The notes: generated from the sequence alone by a model not told the origin. DNA of 64,000 nt from DASPPM01 sp052143835 (GCA_052143835.1 JBKQRV010000009.1:1-64000); one strand, 5' to 3'. Shown: positions 46,032-55,191, numbered from the stretch's first letter. Translations and numbers: made by a program.

Positions 46032-48707
46032 TTACGAATTGTCCAGTATCCGCCGCAAAGTCCTCGCAAGCTCTCCCCGCCGATAAGGTTTGGTGATGAG
46101 ATGCGCGCCCAATGCCTCGAGCTTATCGCGCGCCACGCCCGGGCTCGCGAAGCCGGTCGCGAATAGAAGCTTGATGCTGGGATCGCGCGCGCGCAGCTCG
46201 CGTCCGAGGCCGGTGCCGTCGAGCCGGCCCGGCATGACGACGTCGCTGAAGAGGAGATCGAACTTCCCGCCCTCCTCGAAGAACTCGAGTGCCGCATCCG
46301 CGTCGGACGCCACCGTGACCTTGTAGCCGAGCTTCTTCAGCATCGCCTCGCCCATCTTGCGGATCTGAGGATTGTCCTCGACGTAGAGGATGCGCTCGCT
46401 TCCGGTCGGCTCCGCCGTCGCGGCGGCGGCACCTCGCTCGACCGTCTCCTCGTCGTTGACGGCGCGCGGAAGGTAAAGCCGCACGGTGGTGCCCTTGCCC
46501 TGCTCGCTCAGGAGCTTGACCGTGCCGCCCGACTGCTTGGCGTAGCCGAAGACCATGCTGAGGCCGAGCCCGGTGCCCGCCCCTTGGGCCTTGGTCGTGA
46601 AGAAGGGCTCGAAGGCGTGCGCCATCACCTCCGGCGTCATGCCGGTGCCGCTGTCGGCCACGGTGAGGGCGACATAATCGCCCGGCTGCAGATCGTTTTC
46701 GGAACGGGCCTCGTTCTCGTCGACGACGAGGTTCCGGCACTCGATCTTGACCGTGCCGCCGTAGGGCATGGCGTCGCGCGCGTTGACCGCGAGGTTCAGC
46801 ACCGCGCTCTCGAGCTGGACGGCGTCCGTCATCACCGGCCAGCAGTCGCTCGCGATCCGGCTCTCGATGCGCACCTGCTCGCCGAGCGTGCGCCGCAGGA
46901 GCGGCAGGAAATCCCGGATCGCGGTGCGCAAGTCGGTCCGCGCGGACTTGAGCGGCTGGCGGCGCGAGAAGGCGAGGAGCCGCTTGACAAGTTCGGCGCC
47001 GGCGAGGGCGGCATCGAGGGACGCCCTGGCAAAGCCGGCGGCGACCTTGTCCTGTCCGAGGCGCTCCTCGAGGAGATCGAGGTTGCCGATCACGGCGCCG
47101 AGAATGTTGTTGAAGTCGTGCGCGAGCCCGCCGGTGAGCTGGCCCACGCTCTCCATCTTTTCCGCCTGCGTCAAGCGCTCCTCGACGAGCTTGCGCTCGG
47201 TCACGTCCTCGAGCTCGTAAATGACGCCACGCAACGCATTCCATTCGTCGTAGACCGCGGCAGCCGAGAAGACGACGTCGATGAGCTTGCCGTCCTTGCG
47301 GCGGTGCCGCATTTCCACACCCTGCTGCACCCCGCCGCTCAAGGCCTCCATGAAGAGGCGATCGAATTCTTCGCGCACCTCCGGCGGAACGAGCGGATAG
47401 GGCCGGCCGATCGCCTCATGGGCGTTGTAGCCGAAGATGCGCTCCGCGGCGTGATTCCAGATGACGACATTGCGGCTGGGCGAGACGCAGATGATCGCCA
47501 TGGGGGAGGCCTCGACGATGCGTTCGAGCATCGTGTTGGTGCGCGCGAGCTCGCTCTGGGCCGCCTCGCGCTCCTGAGCCTCGCGGCTGAGCGCCTCGTT
47601 CGAGCGCGAGAGCTCGCCCTTATGCGTCGCGGCCTCGCGTTCGGCCGTGCGCATGCGGCGTTGCCCCCGCAGCAAGTAGGCGACGAGGAGCACCGTCAGC
47701 AGAAGCGTGGCCGCGGGCAAGGCGAGGGTGATGGGCGAGCGCAGCCGCGCCAATTCGGCCGAGGGGAGCTCGAGCGCCAGCGTCCATGGTTGCCCGAATT
47801 CCCTGAAGGACTTGACGATGATCCAGCTGTCCGGCGCTGCGACTGCCGCGTCGCCGGTGCCGGCGACGAAACGCCGTAGCGAGGGCAGGTACACGACCAC
47901 CGGCGGCTCGCTCCCGGCCGAGGCGGCATGGGAGCCCATATAGACGCGCAATGTCTCGTCCGCGAGCGGGGTGTCGCGTACGGCGGCATCGAGTGCGGAG
48001 GCAAAGCGCAGCGAGCCCGCGACGTAACCGACGAGCTTGGCGCGACGCTCGCCTACGGACTTGGGTACGATGCCGCCGCGGTAGACCGGAGAGAAGACGA
48101 TGTAGCTCGGCTGCGGCTCGGTCGCCGAGGCGAGGTGGACCGGCTCGGTTGCGACCGAGGCACCCGCATCCACGGCCTGCATCATGGCGTCGCGGCGCAA
48201 GGGGTCCGCTGCCGCGTCGAGGCCGCGTTCGCTCACGGTGTCGTCGAAGGACACGTCGTAAAGCACAGGGAAATATTCCACGCGTTCCTCGACCGGCACC
48301 TGCTCGTCGCCTTTGCGCTCGAGAATGCGGAAGCCTTGAGCGCCGTTGGCGCGCTGCTGCGCCTCGAAGCCGGCCAGCTCGTCGCGCGTGACGCGCGGCA
48401 TCCAGCTCAGACGGTTGATCGACAACTCGTGCTGACGGGCATTGACGGCGAAGCGCTGGAAATCGTCGCGCGTCATTTCGCGCTGGGTCGCCATCAGCGC
48501 CGAGAGCTCGCCGAGCGGACTCTTCAGGCTGTCGATCTTGCCCTCGATCTCGCGCGCGCGCGCATCCGCGCGGAGATCGAGAAGCGCGTGCACGCGTGCG
48601 TCGTCGAAGCGGCGCAGCTCCTCGAGCGCGAAGAGGGACAGGAGAATCCCCAGTGCCCCGATGATCCAGGGCGCGCCCCGCATCGTGAGTAACCCACTCT
48701 GCCGCAA
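46032..48707 (-). CDS. CHASE-domain hybrid sensor histidine kinase
   Basis: 891 residues. In order: a membrane helix (about 13-30), a CHASE periplasmic sensor (about 75-290, with RFAVNA, LSWMPRVTRDEL and EYFPVLYDVSFDD), a second helix (about 330-350), a PAS (395-510), a HisKA (His in GGLAHDFNNILGAV), a HATPase (NLAVNARDAM, GTGLGLSMV) and a receiver (FSDVVMPGRLDG). CHASE domains sense small extracellular ligands in other systems. A TTG start at 48707 has AGAGAGGG seven bases upstream; an ATG at 48683 is the alternative. Confidence 0.9.
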   Translation of the reverse strand: MRQSGLLTMRGAPWIIGALGILLSLFALEELRRFDDARVHALLDLRADARAREIEGKIDSLKSPLGELSALMATQREMTRDDFQRFAVNARQHELSINRLSWMPRVTRDELAGFEAQQRANGAQGFRILERKGDEQVPVEERVEYFPVLYDVSFDDTVSERGLDAAADPLRRDAMMQAVDAGASVATEPVHLASATEPQPSYIVFSPVYRGGIVPKSVGERRAKLVGYVAGSLRFASALDAAVRDTPLADETLRVYMGSHAASAGSEPPVVVYLPSLRRFVAGTGDAAVAAPDSWIIVKSFREFGQPWTLALELPSAELARLRSPITLALPAATLLLTVLLVAYLLRGQRRMRTAEREAATHKGELSRSNEALSREAQEREAAQSELARTNTMLERIVEASPMAIICVSPSRNVVIWNHAAERIFGYNAHEAIGRPYPLVPPEVREEFDRLFMEALSGGVQQGVEMRHRRKDGKLIDVVFSAAAVYDEWNALRGVIYELEDVTERKLVEERLTQAEKMESVGQLTGGLAHDFNNILGAVIGNLDLLEERLGQDKVAAGFARASLDAALAGAELVKRLLAFSRRQPLKSARTDLRTAIRDFLPLLRRTLGEQVRIESRIASDCWPVMTDAVQLESAVLNLAVNARDAMPYGGTVKIECRNLVVDENEARSENDLQPGDYVALTVADSGTGMTPEVMAHAFEPFFTTKAQGAGTGLGLSMVFGYAKQSGGTVKLLSEQGKGTTVRLYLPRAVNDEETVERGAAAATAEPTGSERILYVEDNPQIRKMGEAMLKKLGYKVTVASDADAALEFFEEGGKFDLLFSDVVMPGRLDGTGLGRELRARDPSIKLLFATGFASPGVARDKLEALGAHLITKPYRRGELARTLRRILDNS

Positions 48708-48759
48708 CGCAGTACCCTCTCTTACGGGCCGATTCCCCAGCTACGGCGGCACCGGCGCC

Positions 48760-48787
48760 ATTCTAGGCCAAGATAAAATTTTATCAA
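48760..48787 (-). promoter_or_regulatory. Predicted promoter of the kinase-EAL operon with overlapping palindrome
   Basis: On the minus strand TTGATA (48787-48782), a 16-base spacer and TAGAAT (48765-48760). A perfect 14-base palindrome GATAAAATTTTATC (48772-48785) covers the -35 end and spacer, the position expected of a repressor site. It lies about 55 bases upstream of the TTG start. This AT-rich patch stands out in very GC-rich DNA. Confidence 0.55.
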
Positions 48788-48932
48788 CTTTTACAAACAG
48801 TTCGAGCCGCAAGCTAAGGCCGGCTCGCTGCTCGAGTCCCACGTCGGCCGTGCCCGACTCGCGGCAAGGGGCGTTCACGCCATCCGCATCCGAAGCACGC
48901 GCAACGGTGGAGAAAAGCAAAAGACGTGCCGA

Positions 48933-48946
48933 ATTGACGCGTCAAT
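48933..48946. promoter_or_regulatory. Perfect palindrome, function unknown
   Basis: ATTGACGCGTCAAT is a perfect 14-base palindrome within the gene-free region, about 150 bases upstream of the kinase promoter. It could be an operator or chance. Confidence 0.3.
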
Positions 48947-49166
48947 CGGGCGCCTTGCGCGCCGCCGCTCACGCGCGCAAGGCCGCTCGCTTGCGCGGAA
49001 ATCGTCATGCAAATCAGGATGCTAAAGATGCAGAATGGCTGCGGCCGCAAGCTGCGGTGCCGCCTCTCGGCCTCGCTTGCGCGCGCTCAAGGCTGCGGGC
49101 AGCCGGCTTCCGCACGGCCCCGCGAGGGCGCGGGCGCGACGCGGGCACGCCTTCCGCTGCCGCCTC

Positions 49167-49676
49167 TCAGCTTTCCGGGTAGCGAATCTTCGTGATGGTG
49201 AGCGTGGTCTCGCCGGCGGGCCGGCGCCAAGTGACGGTGTCGCCGACTCGGTGTCCCAAGAGCGACTCGGCGAGCGGCGACTTCACATTGATGAGGCCGC
49301 GCTTGGGCTCCGCCTCGGTCGCGCCCACGAGGGTGTAGCTGAGCTCGCGTCCCTCCTCGTCCTCGACCGTGACGCAGGCGCCGAAGGCGACCGTGTCCGC
49401 ATGCTCGCCGTGCTGGTGCGGATCGACGACGACGGCCGCTGCCCGGCGCCGCTCCAGGATTCGCATCTCGCGCATGGCGCGCGTGAGCGCGAGCTTGGCC
49501 TCGGGCGAGCTCGCGTCGCGCAAGCGCGTGACCTCCGCATGGGCCTTCTCGAGCTCCGCCTTGAGGCGATCGAAGCCGGCGGGGGTCAGCAGTACGGGGC
49601 CCTCAATCGCAGGGAGGTTGAGCTCCTCGTCGGTCAACTTCTCCTCGTCGTCTTCCTTAACGAAGGCGCGGCTCAC
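49167..49676 (-). CDS. greB: GreA/GreB-family transcription elongation factor (GreB-like)
   Basis: 169 residues. The start MSRAFVKEDDEE is typical of GreB-like proteins. An N-terminal coiled coil (about 28-85, with LTPAGFDRLKAELEKA) is followed by an FKBP-like C-terminal domain (VGATEAEPKRGLINVKSPL). It rescues backtracked RNA polymerase through the secondary channel. A GTG start at 49676 with GAGGAGGG five bases upstream. Confidence 0.88.
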   Translation of the reverse strand: MSRAFVKEDDEEKLTDEELNLPAIEGPVLLTPAGFDRLKAELEKAHAEVTRLRDASSPEAKLALTRAMREMRILERRRAAAVVVDPHQHGEHADTVAFGACVTVEDEEGRELSYTLVGATEAEPKRGLINVKSPLAESLLGHRVGDTVTWRRPAGETTLTITKIRYPES

Positions 49677-50395
49677 GACAGCCCTCCTCTCTCGAGCCCG
49701 ACATCAGCAGTTCCGCGCGCCGCGAGTCCGCGCTTGCGACGCGGGCCAACAGGGCGCGGACACGCTCTTGCCTACCGTGCCGCTTTCGCGGCCCGCGATT
49801 CGCCGAGCACGAATCACGAGCCGGCGATAGCCGGTAGCGGGGCGCTCGACCTCGCTCTAGCTTCCACCCGCAACGGTGGTGGCGTCAACGCGCCAGTAGC
49901 ATTGCCTTGAAGCCTTGGGCTCCCCGCTCCCGGGGACCGGGCCTTCATGCCAGCGTCCACCTGGCTCGATCGCGCCCTCGGAACAAGGCTCGTCGGCGGC
50001 GCCCCACGATATCGGTTTGCGCCGCGAATCAATCACTTAAGGGAGAGAGCGATGATTGCACCCGGGGACGGGGAAGCCCGGCTGGAGTGACCGCCGCGGC
50101 TGCCGTGGCCTCCATGGCGGATCGCTCGAGGATGCCATGAAATTGGCTGATAAGACCCTCGCCATGCCGCAACAGCTGTCGATGGAGCTGCCCGATCCGC
50201 CGGCCGGCGGGTCGTCGCGTCGAATCGCCCGCGTGGGGGACGCATGAACGGTGCTGGCGATTGCGTTCGCGCGCGCGAAGAGCCTGGGGAATTCGTCTTG
50301 CCGGGGGCGGTCGCGGTGGCCTAAAGACTCGTCGGTGCTGCGAGTTCGGATTTGCCAGGCCGGCCGCTCGGCCCGCTGGTCAAGGGAGGAGCTTA
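49677..50395. other. 719-base region without a confident gene
   Basis: Between divergent greB and the ThDP enzyme. Two very short frames have plausible ribosome sites: 50052-50090 (12 codons, AAGGGAGAGAG upstream) and 50137-50247 (36 codons, GAGGA upstream). Neither resembles a known peptide and codon use is not decisive. No RNA structure was recognised with confidence. Confidence 0.5.
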
Positions 50396-52138
50396 GTGAC
50401 GTCGGAGGAGCGCTGCGGGCCGACCGCTGCCGACATTTACGTGCGCACGCTGGCCGAGCGCGGCGTCGATTACATCTTCGCCAATGCCGGCACCGATTTC
50501 CCGTCGATCATCGAGGCGCTCGCGCGCGCGGCCGAGCAGGCGACGCCGGCACCCAAGGCGGTCGCCGTTCCGCACGAGAATCTCGCCGTCGCCATGGCCT
50601 ACGGCCATACCATGGTGTCGGGCCGGCCGCAGGCCGTCATGCTGCATGTCAACGTCGGCACGGCGAATGCGATCTGCGGTCTCCTCAATGCCGCGCGCGA
50701 GCGCATCCCGATGCTGGTGGCGGCCGGACGCACGCCCTACAGCGAGGCGGGCCACGCGGGCTCGCGCAGCATCTTCATCCACTGGGCCCAGGAGATGTTC
50801 GACCAGGCGGCCATGCTGCGCGAGATCGTCAAGTGGGACTACGAGCTCAAGCTGCCCGAGCAGACCGCACCGGCGCTCGACCGGGCGCTCTCGCTCGCGA
50901 TGAGCGAGCCCAGCGGCCCGGTCTATCTCACGCTCCCGCGCGAAGTGCTCGCCGCGGCGGTGGCGGCGGACGGCGCTCCGCGCACGGCGCTCGCGCCGAC
51001 GCGCGCGGCGATGCCCGATGCCGCGGCGATCGCCGAGGCCGCGGCACTTCTGGCACGGGCGGAGCGGCCGCTCATCGTCACCTCGAGTCTCGGTCGCGAT
51101 CCAGCGGCGGTGGCGCTGCTCGCGGCCCTAGCCGAGCGCTGGGCATTCCCGGTGGTGAGCCATTTTCCGAAATCGCTTTGCCTGCCGACCGACCATCCTA
51201 TGCACCTCGGCTTCGATCCCGCTCCCTTTCTCAAGGAGGCGGATGCGATCCTGGTGCTCGAGTGCGACGTGCCGTGGATCCCCGCGCGCGCCGCCCCTGG
51301 CTCCGCGGCGAAGCTGATCCATCTTGCCGTCGATCCGCTCTTCGGCCGTTATCCCATGCGGGGATTCCCCTCCGACCTCACCATTGCCGGCAATGTGGCC
51401 GCGGGGCTCCGCATGCTCGAGGCAGCACTCGCGGACGAGGTGCCGCGCATGGCCGCGCGCATCGCGGCGCGCATCGCGGCGCGGCGCGAGCGTCTTATGG
51501 GCGAGCGCGCGGCGCAGCTCAAAGCGAGAGCCGCGTTTTACGAGCGCGTGCGCCACGAGCGCCCGCTCCATCCCGTCGTCGTCTCGCGCGCGCTCGACCG
51601 CGTCAAGGGCGAGGACGCGATCCTGGTGAACGAGCTCGGTGCCGGCGTCGAGACGATGAGCTTCACCAAGCCCGGCACCTATTTCGCGGCAAGCCCGGCG
51701 GGCGGGCTCGGCTGGGGCCTGGGTGCCGCCCTCGGCGCCAAGCTCGCGGCACCCGAGCGCCTGGTGATCGCGACGGTGGGCGACGGCTCCTACATGTTCG
51801 GCAATCCCACGCCCGCGCACTATGTCGCGCGCGCCCATGAGCTGCCCGTACTGTTCGTGGTCTTCAACAACGGAGGCTGGGCCGCCGTGCGCAAGGCGAC
51901 CGAGGCGATGTATCCGAAGGGGCGGAGCAGCCGCATGAACCGCATGCCGCTCGCAACCCTCGAGCCTTCGCCCGCCTTCGAGAAGGTGATCGAGGCCTCG
52001 GGCGGCCATGGCGAGCGGGTGGAGAGGGAAGACGAGCTCGTTCCCGCCTTCGAGCGGGCGCTCGAGGCGGTCAGGGCCGAGAAGCGCCAGGCGCTCGTCA
52101 ACGTGATGTGCGGCATCCCGGCCGTGCGCCACTTCTGA
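50396..52138 (+). CDS. Thiamine-diphosphate-dependent enzyme, acetolactate-synthase-like
   Basis: 580 residues. The N-terminal PYR domain has GVDYIFANAGTDFPSIIEAL and the catalytic Glu region VAVPHENLAVAMAYG. The central domain and the C-terminal PP domain follow, the latter with the ThDP motif GDGSYMFGNPTPAHYVARA ending in VVFNNGGW. The family (TPP_enzyme N/M/C) includes acetolactate synthase, oxalyl-CoA decarboxylase and benzoylformate decarboxylase; substrate not assignable. A GTG start with GGGAGGAG five bases upstream. It stands alone with no enzyme neighbours. Confidence 0.88.
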   Translation: MTSEERCGPTAADIYVRTLAERGVDYIFANAGTDFPSIIEALARAAEQATPAPKAVAVPHENLAVAMAYGHTMVSGRPQAVMLHVNVGTANAICGLLNAARERIPMLVAAGRTPYSEAGHAGSRSIFIHWAQEMFDQAAMLREIVKWDYELKLPEQTAPALDRALSLAMSEPSGPVYLTLPREVLAAAVAADGAPRTALAPTRAAMPDAAAIAEAAALLARAERPLIVTSSLGRDPAAVALLAALAERWAFPVVSHFPKSLCLPTDHPMHLGFDPAPFLKEADAILVLECDVPWIPARAAPGSAAKLIHLAVDPLFGRYPMRGFPSDLTIAGNVAAGLRMLEAALADEVPRMAARIAARIAARRERLMGERAAQLKARAAFYERVRHERPLHPVVVSRALDRVKGEDAILVNELGAGVETMSFTKPGTYFAASPAGGLGWGLGAALGAKLAAPERLVIATVGDGSYMFGNPTPAHYVARAHELPVLFVVFNNGGWAAVRKATEAMYPKGRSSRMNRMPLATLEPSPAFEKVIEASGGHGERVEREDELVPAFERALEAVRAEKRQALVNVMCGIPAVRHF

Positions 52139-52198
52139 CCCGGCCAACAGGCATAACTCCCTGTATTTTTGCCCATTTTCTCTGCTCGCGCGCCCCCC

Positions 52199-52227
52199 CT
52201 TGATCGTGCTTCGCAGGGTTCTTACAT
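52199..52227 (+). promoter_or_regulatory. Candidate heat-shock-type promoter of hsp20
   Basis: CTTG (52199-52202) and TTACAT (52222-52227), with CTTACATA spaced 18 bases from CTTG. This is close to alphaproteobacterial RpoH promoters (CTTG-N17/18-CYTATNT). It leaves about 95 bases of leader that could hold a thermosensor, not resolved here. Confidence 0.4.
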
Positions 52228-52323
52228 AGAAATCGCGCGGTGGCGCCCGCCGGGGCTACCGCATGAGAGGGTGCCGGAAACGGACCCAATGGGGCGACTC
52301 GCTCATTGAGAGGAGGTTGCTGG

Positions 52324-52797
52324 ATGCCACGGCTGACGCTCTTCAACAGTCCGCTTCTGCTCGGCTTCGATCACTTCGAGCAGGCGTTGGAGCGGGTCTC
52401 CAAGGCGGCGGCGGACGGCTATCCGCCGTACAACATCGAGCAGATCGGCGAGGACGGCTTGAGGATCACGCTCGCGGTCGCGGGCTTCTCCGAGAGCGAG
52501 CTTTCGATCCAGCTCGAGGACAACCAGCTCGTCATTCGCGGCAAGCAGGCCGAGGAAGAGGGCGAGCGCGTCTACCTCCACCGCGGCATTGCGGCGCGTC
52601 AGTTCCAGCGCAGCTTCGTGCTCGCCGACGGCATCGAGGTGGTGCGCGCCTACCTCGACAACGGCCTTCTCCACGTCGAGCTCAGCCGGCGGCCGGCGGC
52701 CAACCGGGTGCGTACGGTCAAGATCGACGCAGCACCCAAGCGCGCGGCGCGCAAGGCGGAGACGATCGAGTTGGTAGCCGGAAAAAATCAGCCTTAG
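52324..52797 (+). CDS. Small heat-shock protein, Hsp20/IbpA family
   Basis: 157 residues. The start MPRLTLFNSPLLLGFDHFE is the IbpA-type N-terminus. The alpha-crystallin domain (about 38-130) includes YNIEQIGEDGLRITLAVAGF and FQRSFVLADGIEV. It holds unfolding proteins in the cytoplasm. GAGAGGAGG sits seven bases before the ATG at 52324. The DUF1150 gene follows 49 bases later. Confidence 0.94.
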   Translation: MPRLTLFNSPLLLGFDHFEQALERVSKAAADGYPPYNIEQIGEDGLRITLAVAGFSESELSIQLEDNQLVIRGKQAEEEGERVYLHRGIAARQFQRSFVLADGIEVVRAYLDNGLLHVELSRRPAANRVRTVKIDAAPKRAARKAETIELVAGKNQP

Positions 52798-52846
52798 GGG
52801 TGCCGGCTTAAAGAAGCGGGCCCAAGAGGATGAGGAGCACTATGAG

Positions 52847-53077
52847 ATGACCAGTAAGATGACAGAAGCGTCCAACGATCTGCGCACCATCACCTCGCGC
52901 GAGCTTTATGCGCTCGGCCTGCAGGAGCTTGCTTACGTCAAGAAGGTCTCCGAGAAGGGCGCCGACGCCTATGGGGTGTTCGCCGCCGACGGCACGCAGC
53001 TCGGCCTGATGGCCACGCGCGAGCTCGCTTTTGCAACCTTGAAGCAGCACGACCTCGAGCCGATGAGCGTGCACTGA
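52847..53077 (+). CDS. DUF1150 family protein
   Basis: 76 residues with YVKKVSEKGADAYGVFAADG and LGLMATRELAFATLKQHDLE, the whole of the DUF1150 domain. No biochemical role is known. It regularly follows hsp20 in Alphaproteobacteria, and is likely made with it under heat stress. The ATG at 52847 or 52859 is possible; GAGGAG is nearer the former. Confidence 0.85.
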   Translation: MTSKMTEASNDLRTITSRELYALGLQELAYVKKVSEKGADAYGVFAADGTQLGLMATRELAFATLKQHDLEPMSVH

Positions 53078-53245
53078 GGGCGGCGACTTCGCTTCCCCTC
53101 CTTTTCCGACGAGCCCTTTTCCCGCGCGCAGTTTTGCCAGCACGCGGGCGCGCGCGCGTCGAGAGGTAACTCGCGCGACTCGCTCTCAGTTATCGAGATC
53201 CATCGCCGCCGCCTGAAAGGTCCGAACGCTGTCGATCGCTTGGCA

Positions 53246-53291
53246 TCCTGCCGGGCGGGGGGGCTCAAGACAGCACCACCGCCCGGCAGGA
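53246..53291. terminator. Stem-loop between convergent DUF1150 and exported-protein genes
   Basis: TCCTGCCGGGCGG (53246-53258) and CCGCCCGGCAGGA (53279-53291) form a perfect 13-base-pair stem with a 20-base loop. No clear T-run on either side; it may serve as a two-way terminator. Confidence 0.6.
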
Positions 53292-53331
53292 GAGTTCGGC
53301 CTTGGGACTGCAGCGGGCCGGCGCGGCTGCG

Positions 53332-53814
53332 TCAGCTCGCCGAACGCCAGTAGAAGGACTGCGACACCGCACCGCCCGTAGAGATGTCGACGGAGCGGGT
53401 CTTGGCGCCGCCTTCGGTCTCCGCGACGACCTGGTAGCGGCCGGGTGGCACCTTGGCGAAGAAATAAGGTCCATCGGAAACCACGTCGAGGACCGTCCGT
53501 CCGCTTGCATCCACGAGCTTTACCCGCACGTTCGCGAGATATTCGCCTGAGCCCGCTACGGCGAACATCAGGCGCAAGTTGTAGGCGCGCTCGACCTCGC
53601 GCATTGCCTGGACCGAATCGCTGCCCACGCCGCCGCTCAGGTAAGTCACGTCGCCTTGCGTGCGGGGCGGCTCAAGCGCTTGCCGCGCCTGGTACTCGAT
53701 GGCGTTGACCGTGGCGTCGGTCTGCGATCTCAGGATCGAGCTCGTCTGTGCCGCGGCCGGTAGCGCCAGCAAGGCGGCCCCGAGTGCCAACGGCAGCCAT
53801 GTCTTCATGCTCAT
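53332..53814 (-). CDS. Small exported protein with carboxypeptidase-regulatory-like fold
   Basis: 160 residues. A signal peptide (KTWLPLALGAALLALPAAAQ, cleavage after AAA or AQ) is followed by a mature domain with YLANVRVKLVDASGRTVLD and AKVPPGRYQVVAETEGGAK, a beta-sandwich like carboxypeptidase regulatory domains. It may bind envelope components; no function is established. GGAGG lies eight bases before the ATG at 53814. It is isolated between terminator-like repeats. Confidence 0.7.
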   Translation of the reverse strand: MSMKTWLPLALGAALLALPAAAQTSSILRSQTDATVNAIEYQARQALEPPRTQGDVTYLSGGVGSDSVQAMREVERAYNLRLMFAVAGSGEYLANVRVKLVDASGRTVLDVVSDGPYFFAKVPPGRYQVVAETEGGAKTRSVDISTGGAVSQSFYWRSAS

Positions 53815-53998
53815 CGCTAGGCCCTCCATTCATCGAGTGGTCGCTCTTCTGCTCTTCAAGAGCCGGCGGGCGAGCGAGGAATTCGCCCATGCGAAAGAAT
53901 TAGCATCGCCGAGGAGCAAAACTGCGCGAACGCTGTGACAAAAATGCGGCGGCGGCCCATTGCGGACGACGCGGCCGCAGCGCGGCCGGGCGTGGGTC

Positions 53999-54463
53999 CT
54001 AGGCCGCGCGGCTGGTGGTCGAGTCGGTGAGCAGCGCGTAGAGCGCCTCGGCGGTGTCCGAGCCGCGCAGCTTCTCGCACACGGTGCGGTCGCGTAAGAG
54101 GCGCGAGATGCGGGCGAGCGCCTTCAGGTGGTCGGCGCCGGCCTGCTCGGGGGCGAGGAGGAGGAAGATGAGGTCGACCGGCTGCTCGTCGATCGCCTCG
54201 AAATTGATCGGCGTCTCGAGCCGGGCGAAGACGCCGTAGAGCCGCTTCAAGGCGGGGAGCTTGCCGTGCGGGATGGCGATGCCGTTGCCCACGCCGGTGG
54301 TGCCGAGCCGCTCGCGCTCGAACAGCACCTCGTAGATCTGCCGGTCGGAAAAGCCGGTGAGCTCCGCCGCGCGCTTCGCCAATTCCTGCAGCGCCTGCTT
54401 CTTGCTCGTCACCCGCAAATGCGGGATCACACTTTCGAGCGTGATCAGATCTTCCATTTCCAT
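53999..54463 (-). CDS. ptsN: PTS IIA-Ntr regulatory protein
   Basis: 154 residues. The phosphorylated His66 is in GIAIPHGKLPAL; ERLGTTGVGNG and VDLIFLLLAPEQAGADHLKA are typical. It receives phosphate from NPr/HPr and regulates potassium transport and other targets in relatives. It follows hpf by 30 bases, the conserved rpoN-hpf-ptsN order. Confidence 0.94.
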   Translation of the reverse strand: MEMEDLITLESVIPHLRVTSKKQALQELAKRAAELTGFSDRQIYEVLFERERLGTTGVGNGIAIPHGKLPALKRLYGVFARLETPINFEAIDEQPVDLIFLLLAPEQAGADHLKALARISRLLRDRTVCEKLRGSDTAEALYALLTDSTTSRAA

Positions 54464-54493
54464 GCTTGTTTCCCTGGCGACCGGGTCCCGCGC

Positions 54494-55075
54494 CTATGCT
54501 TTGGCCCCGCGGGGATCGACCCAGCCGATGTTGCCGTCGGGCCGGCGGTAGACCATGTTGAGCTCGCCGTGCGCGCTGTTGCGGAAGAGCATGGCGGGAA
54601 GCTCGGCGAGGTCGAGGCGCATGACGGCTTCGCCGACCGTCATGCTGTCGATCGCCGTCGTCAGCTCGGCGATGACCACCGGCTTGTCCCCGTTCGCAAG
54701 ATCCTCCTCGGCATCTTCGGGTGCGGCGGCGAGGATGTACTGCTGCGCTTCGAGCGACGCGGCTTGCTGGCTCTGGTGCTTGTGGTGGGCGCGCAGGCGG
54801 CGCTTGTAGCGGCGCAGGCGCTTGCCGATACGCTCGGCCGCGGTATCGAAGGCGGCGTAGGGCGCATCCGCCTCCGCGTGCCCTTGCACCAAAATGTTGC
54901 GGCCGACGTGGACGGCCACGTCGGCGCGGTAGAGATGGGCCTCGCGCGAGAGCACGGCGTGCGCGTCGAGCGCATTGCCGAAATATTTGTCGACCACGGC
55001 CAGGAGCGTCTGCTCGATGTGGGTGCGAAAGGCGTCTCCCACGTCGAGCTGCTTGCCTGATACGGAAACCTTCAT
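54494..55075 (-). CDS. hpf: Long-form ribosome hibernation promoting factor
   Basis: 193 residues. The N-terminal Hpf/YfiA domain (1-105) is followed by a linker and the C-terminal dimerisation domain (about 135-190, with MTVGEAVMRLDL and NMVYRRPDGNIGWVDP). The long form joins 70S ribosomes to 100S dimers in resting cells. It has its own strong promoter upstream. Confidence 0.93.
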   Translation of the reverse strand: MKVSVSGKQLDVGDAFRTHIEQTLLAVVDKYFGNALDAHAVLSREAHLYRADVAVHVGRNILVQGHAEADAPYAAFDTAAERIGKRLRRYKRRLRAHHKHQSQQAASLEAQQYILAAAPEDAEEDLANGDKPVVIAELTTAIDSMTVGEAVMRLDLAELPAMLFRNSAHGELNMVYRRPDGNIGWVDPRGAKA

Positions 55076-55191
55076 GGACGATCGGTCTGCCGAAGCGTGT
55101 CCCTAGCGAGTTCCCCGGGGACCTTGCCGGCCGGGGAAAGCCCGTCTCGCCCGGCCTTCCCGAAAGGGGGTGCGGGGGCCGGAGGGGCGCG

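Larger units (their letters stand above)
48708..49166. other. 459-base gene-free region upstream of the hybrid kinase
   Basis: It holds the AT-rich kinase promoter and palindrome near 48760-48787 and a second perfect palindrome at 48933-48946. The rest is GC-rich with short frames that lack ribosome sites. I see no convincing gene. The greB stop is at its right edge. Confidence 0.6.

Noticed and set aside
52228..52323. ROSE-type RNA thermometer in the hsp20 leader
   Set aside because: A small CTC-ATT-GAG hairpin lies by the ribosome site but the ROSE core could not be recognised; not supported enough to annotate.
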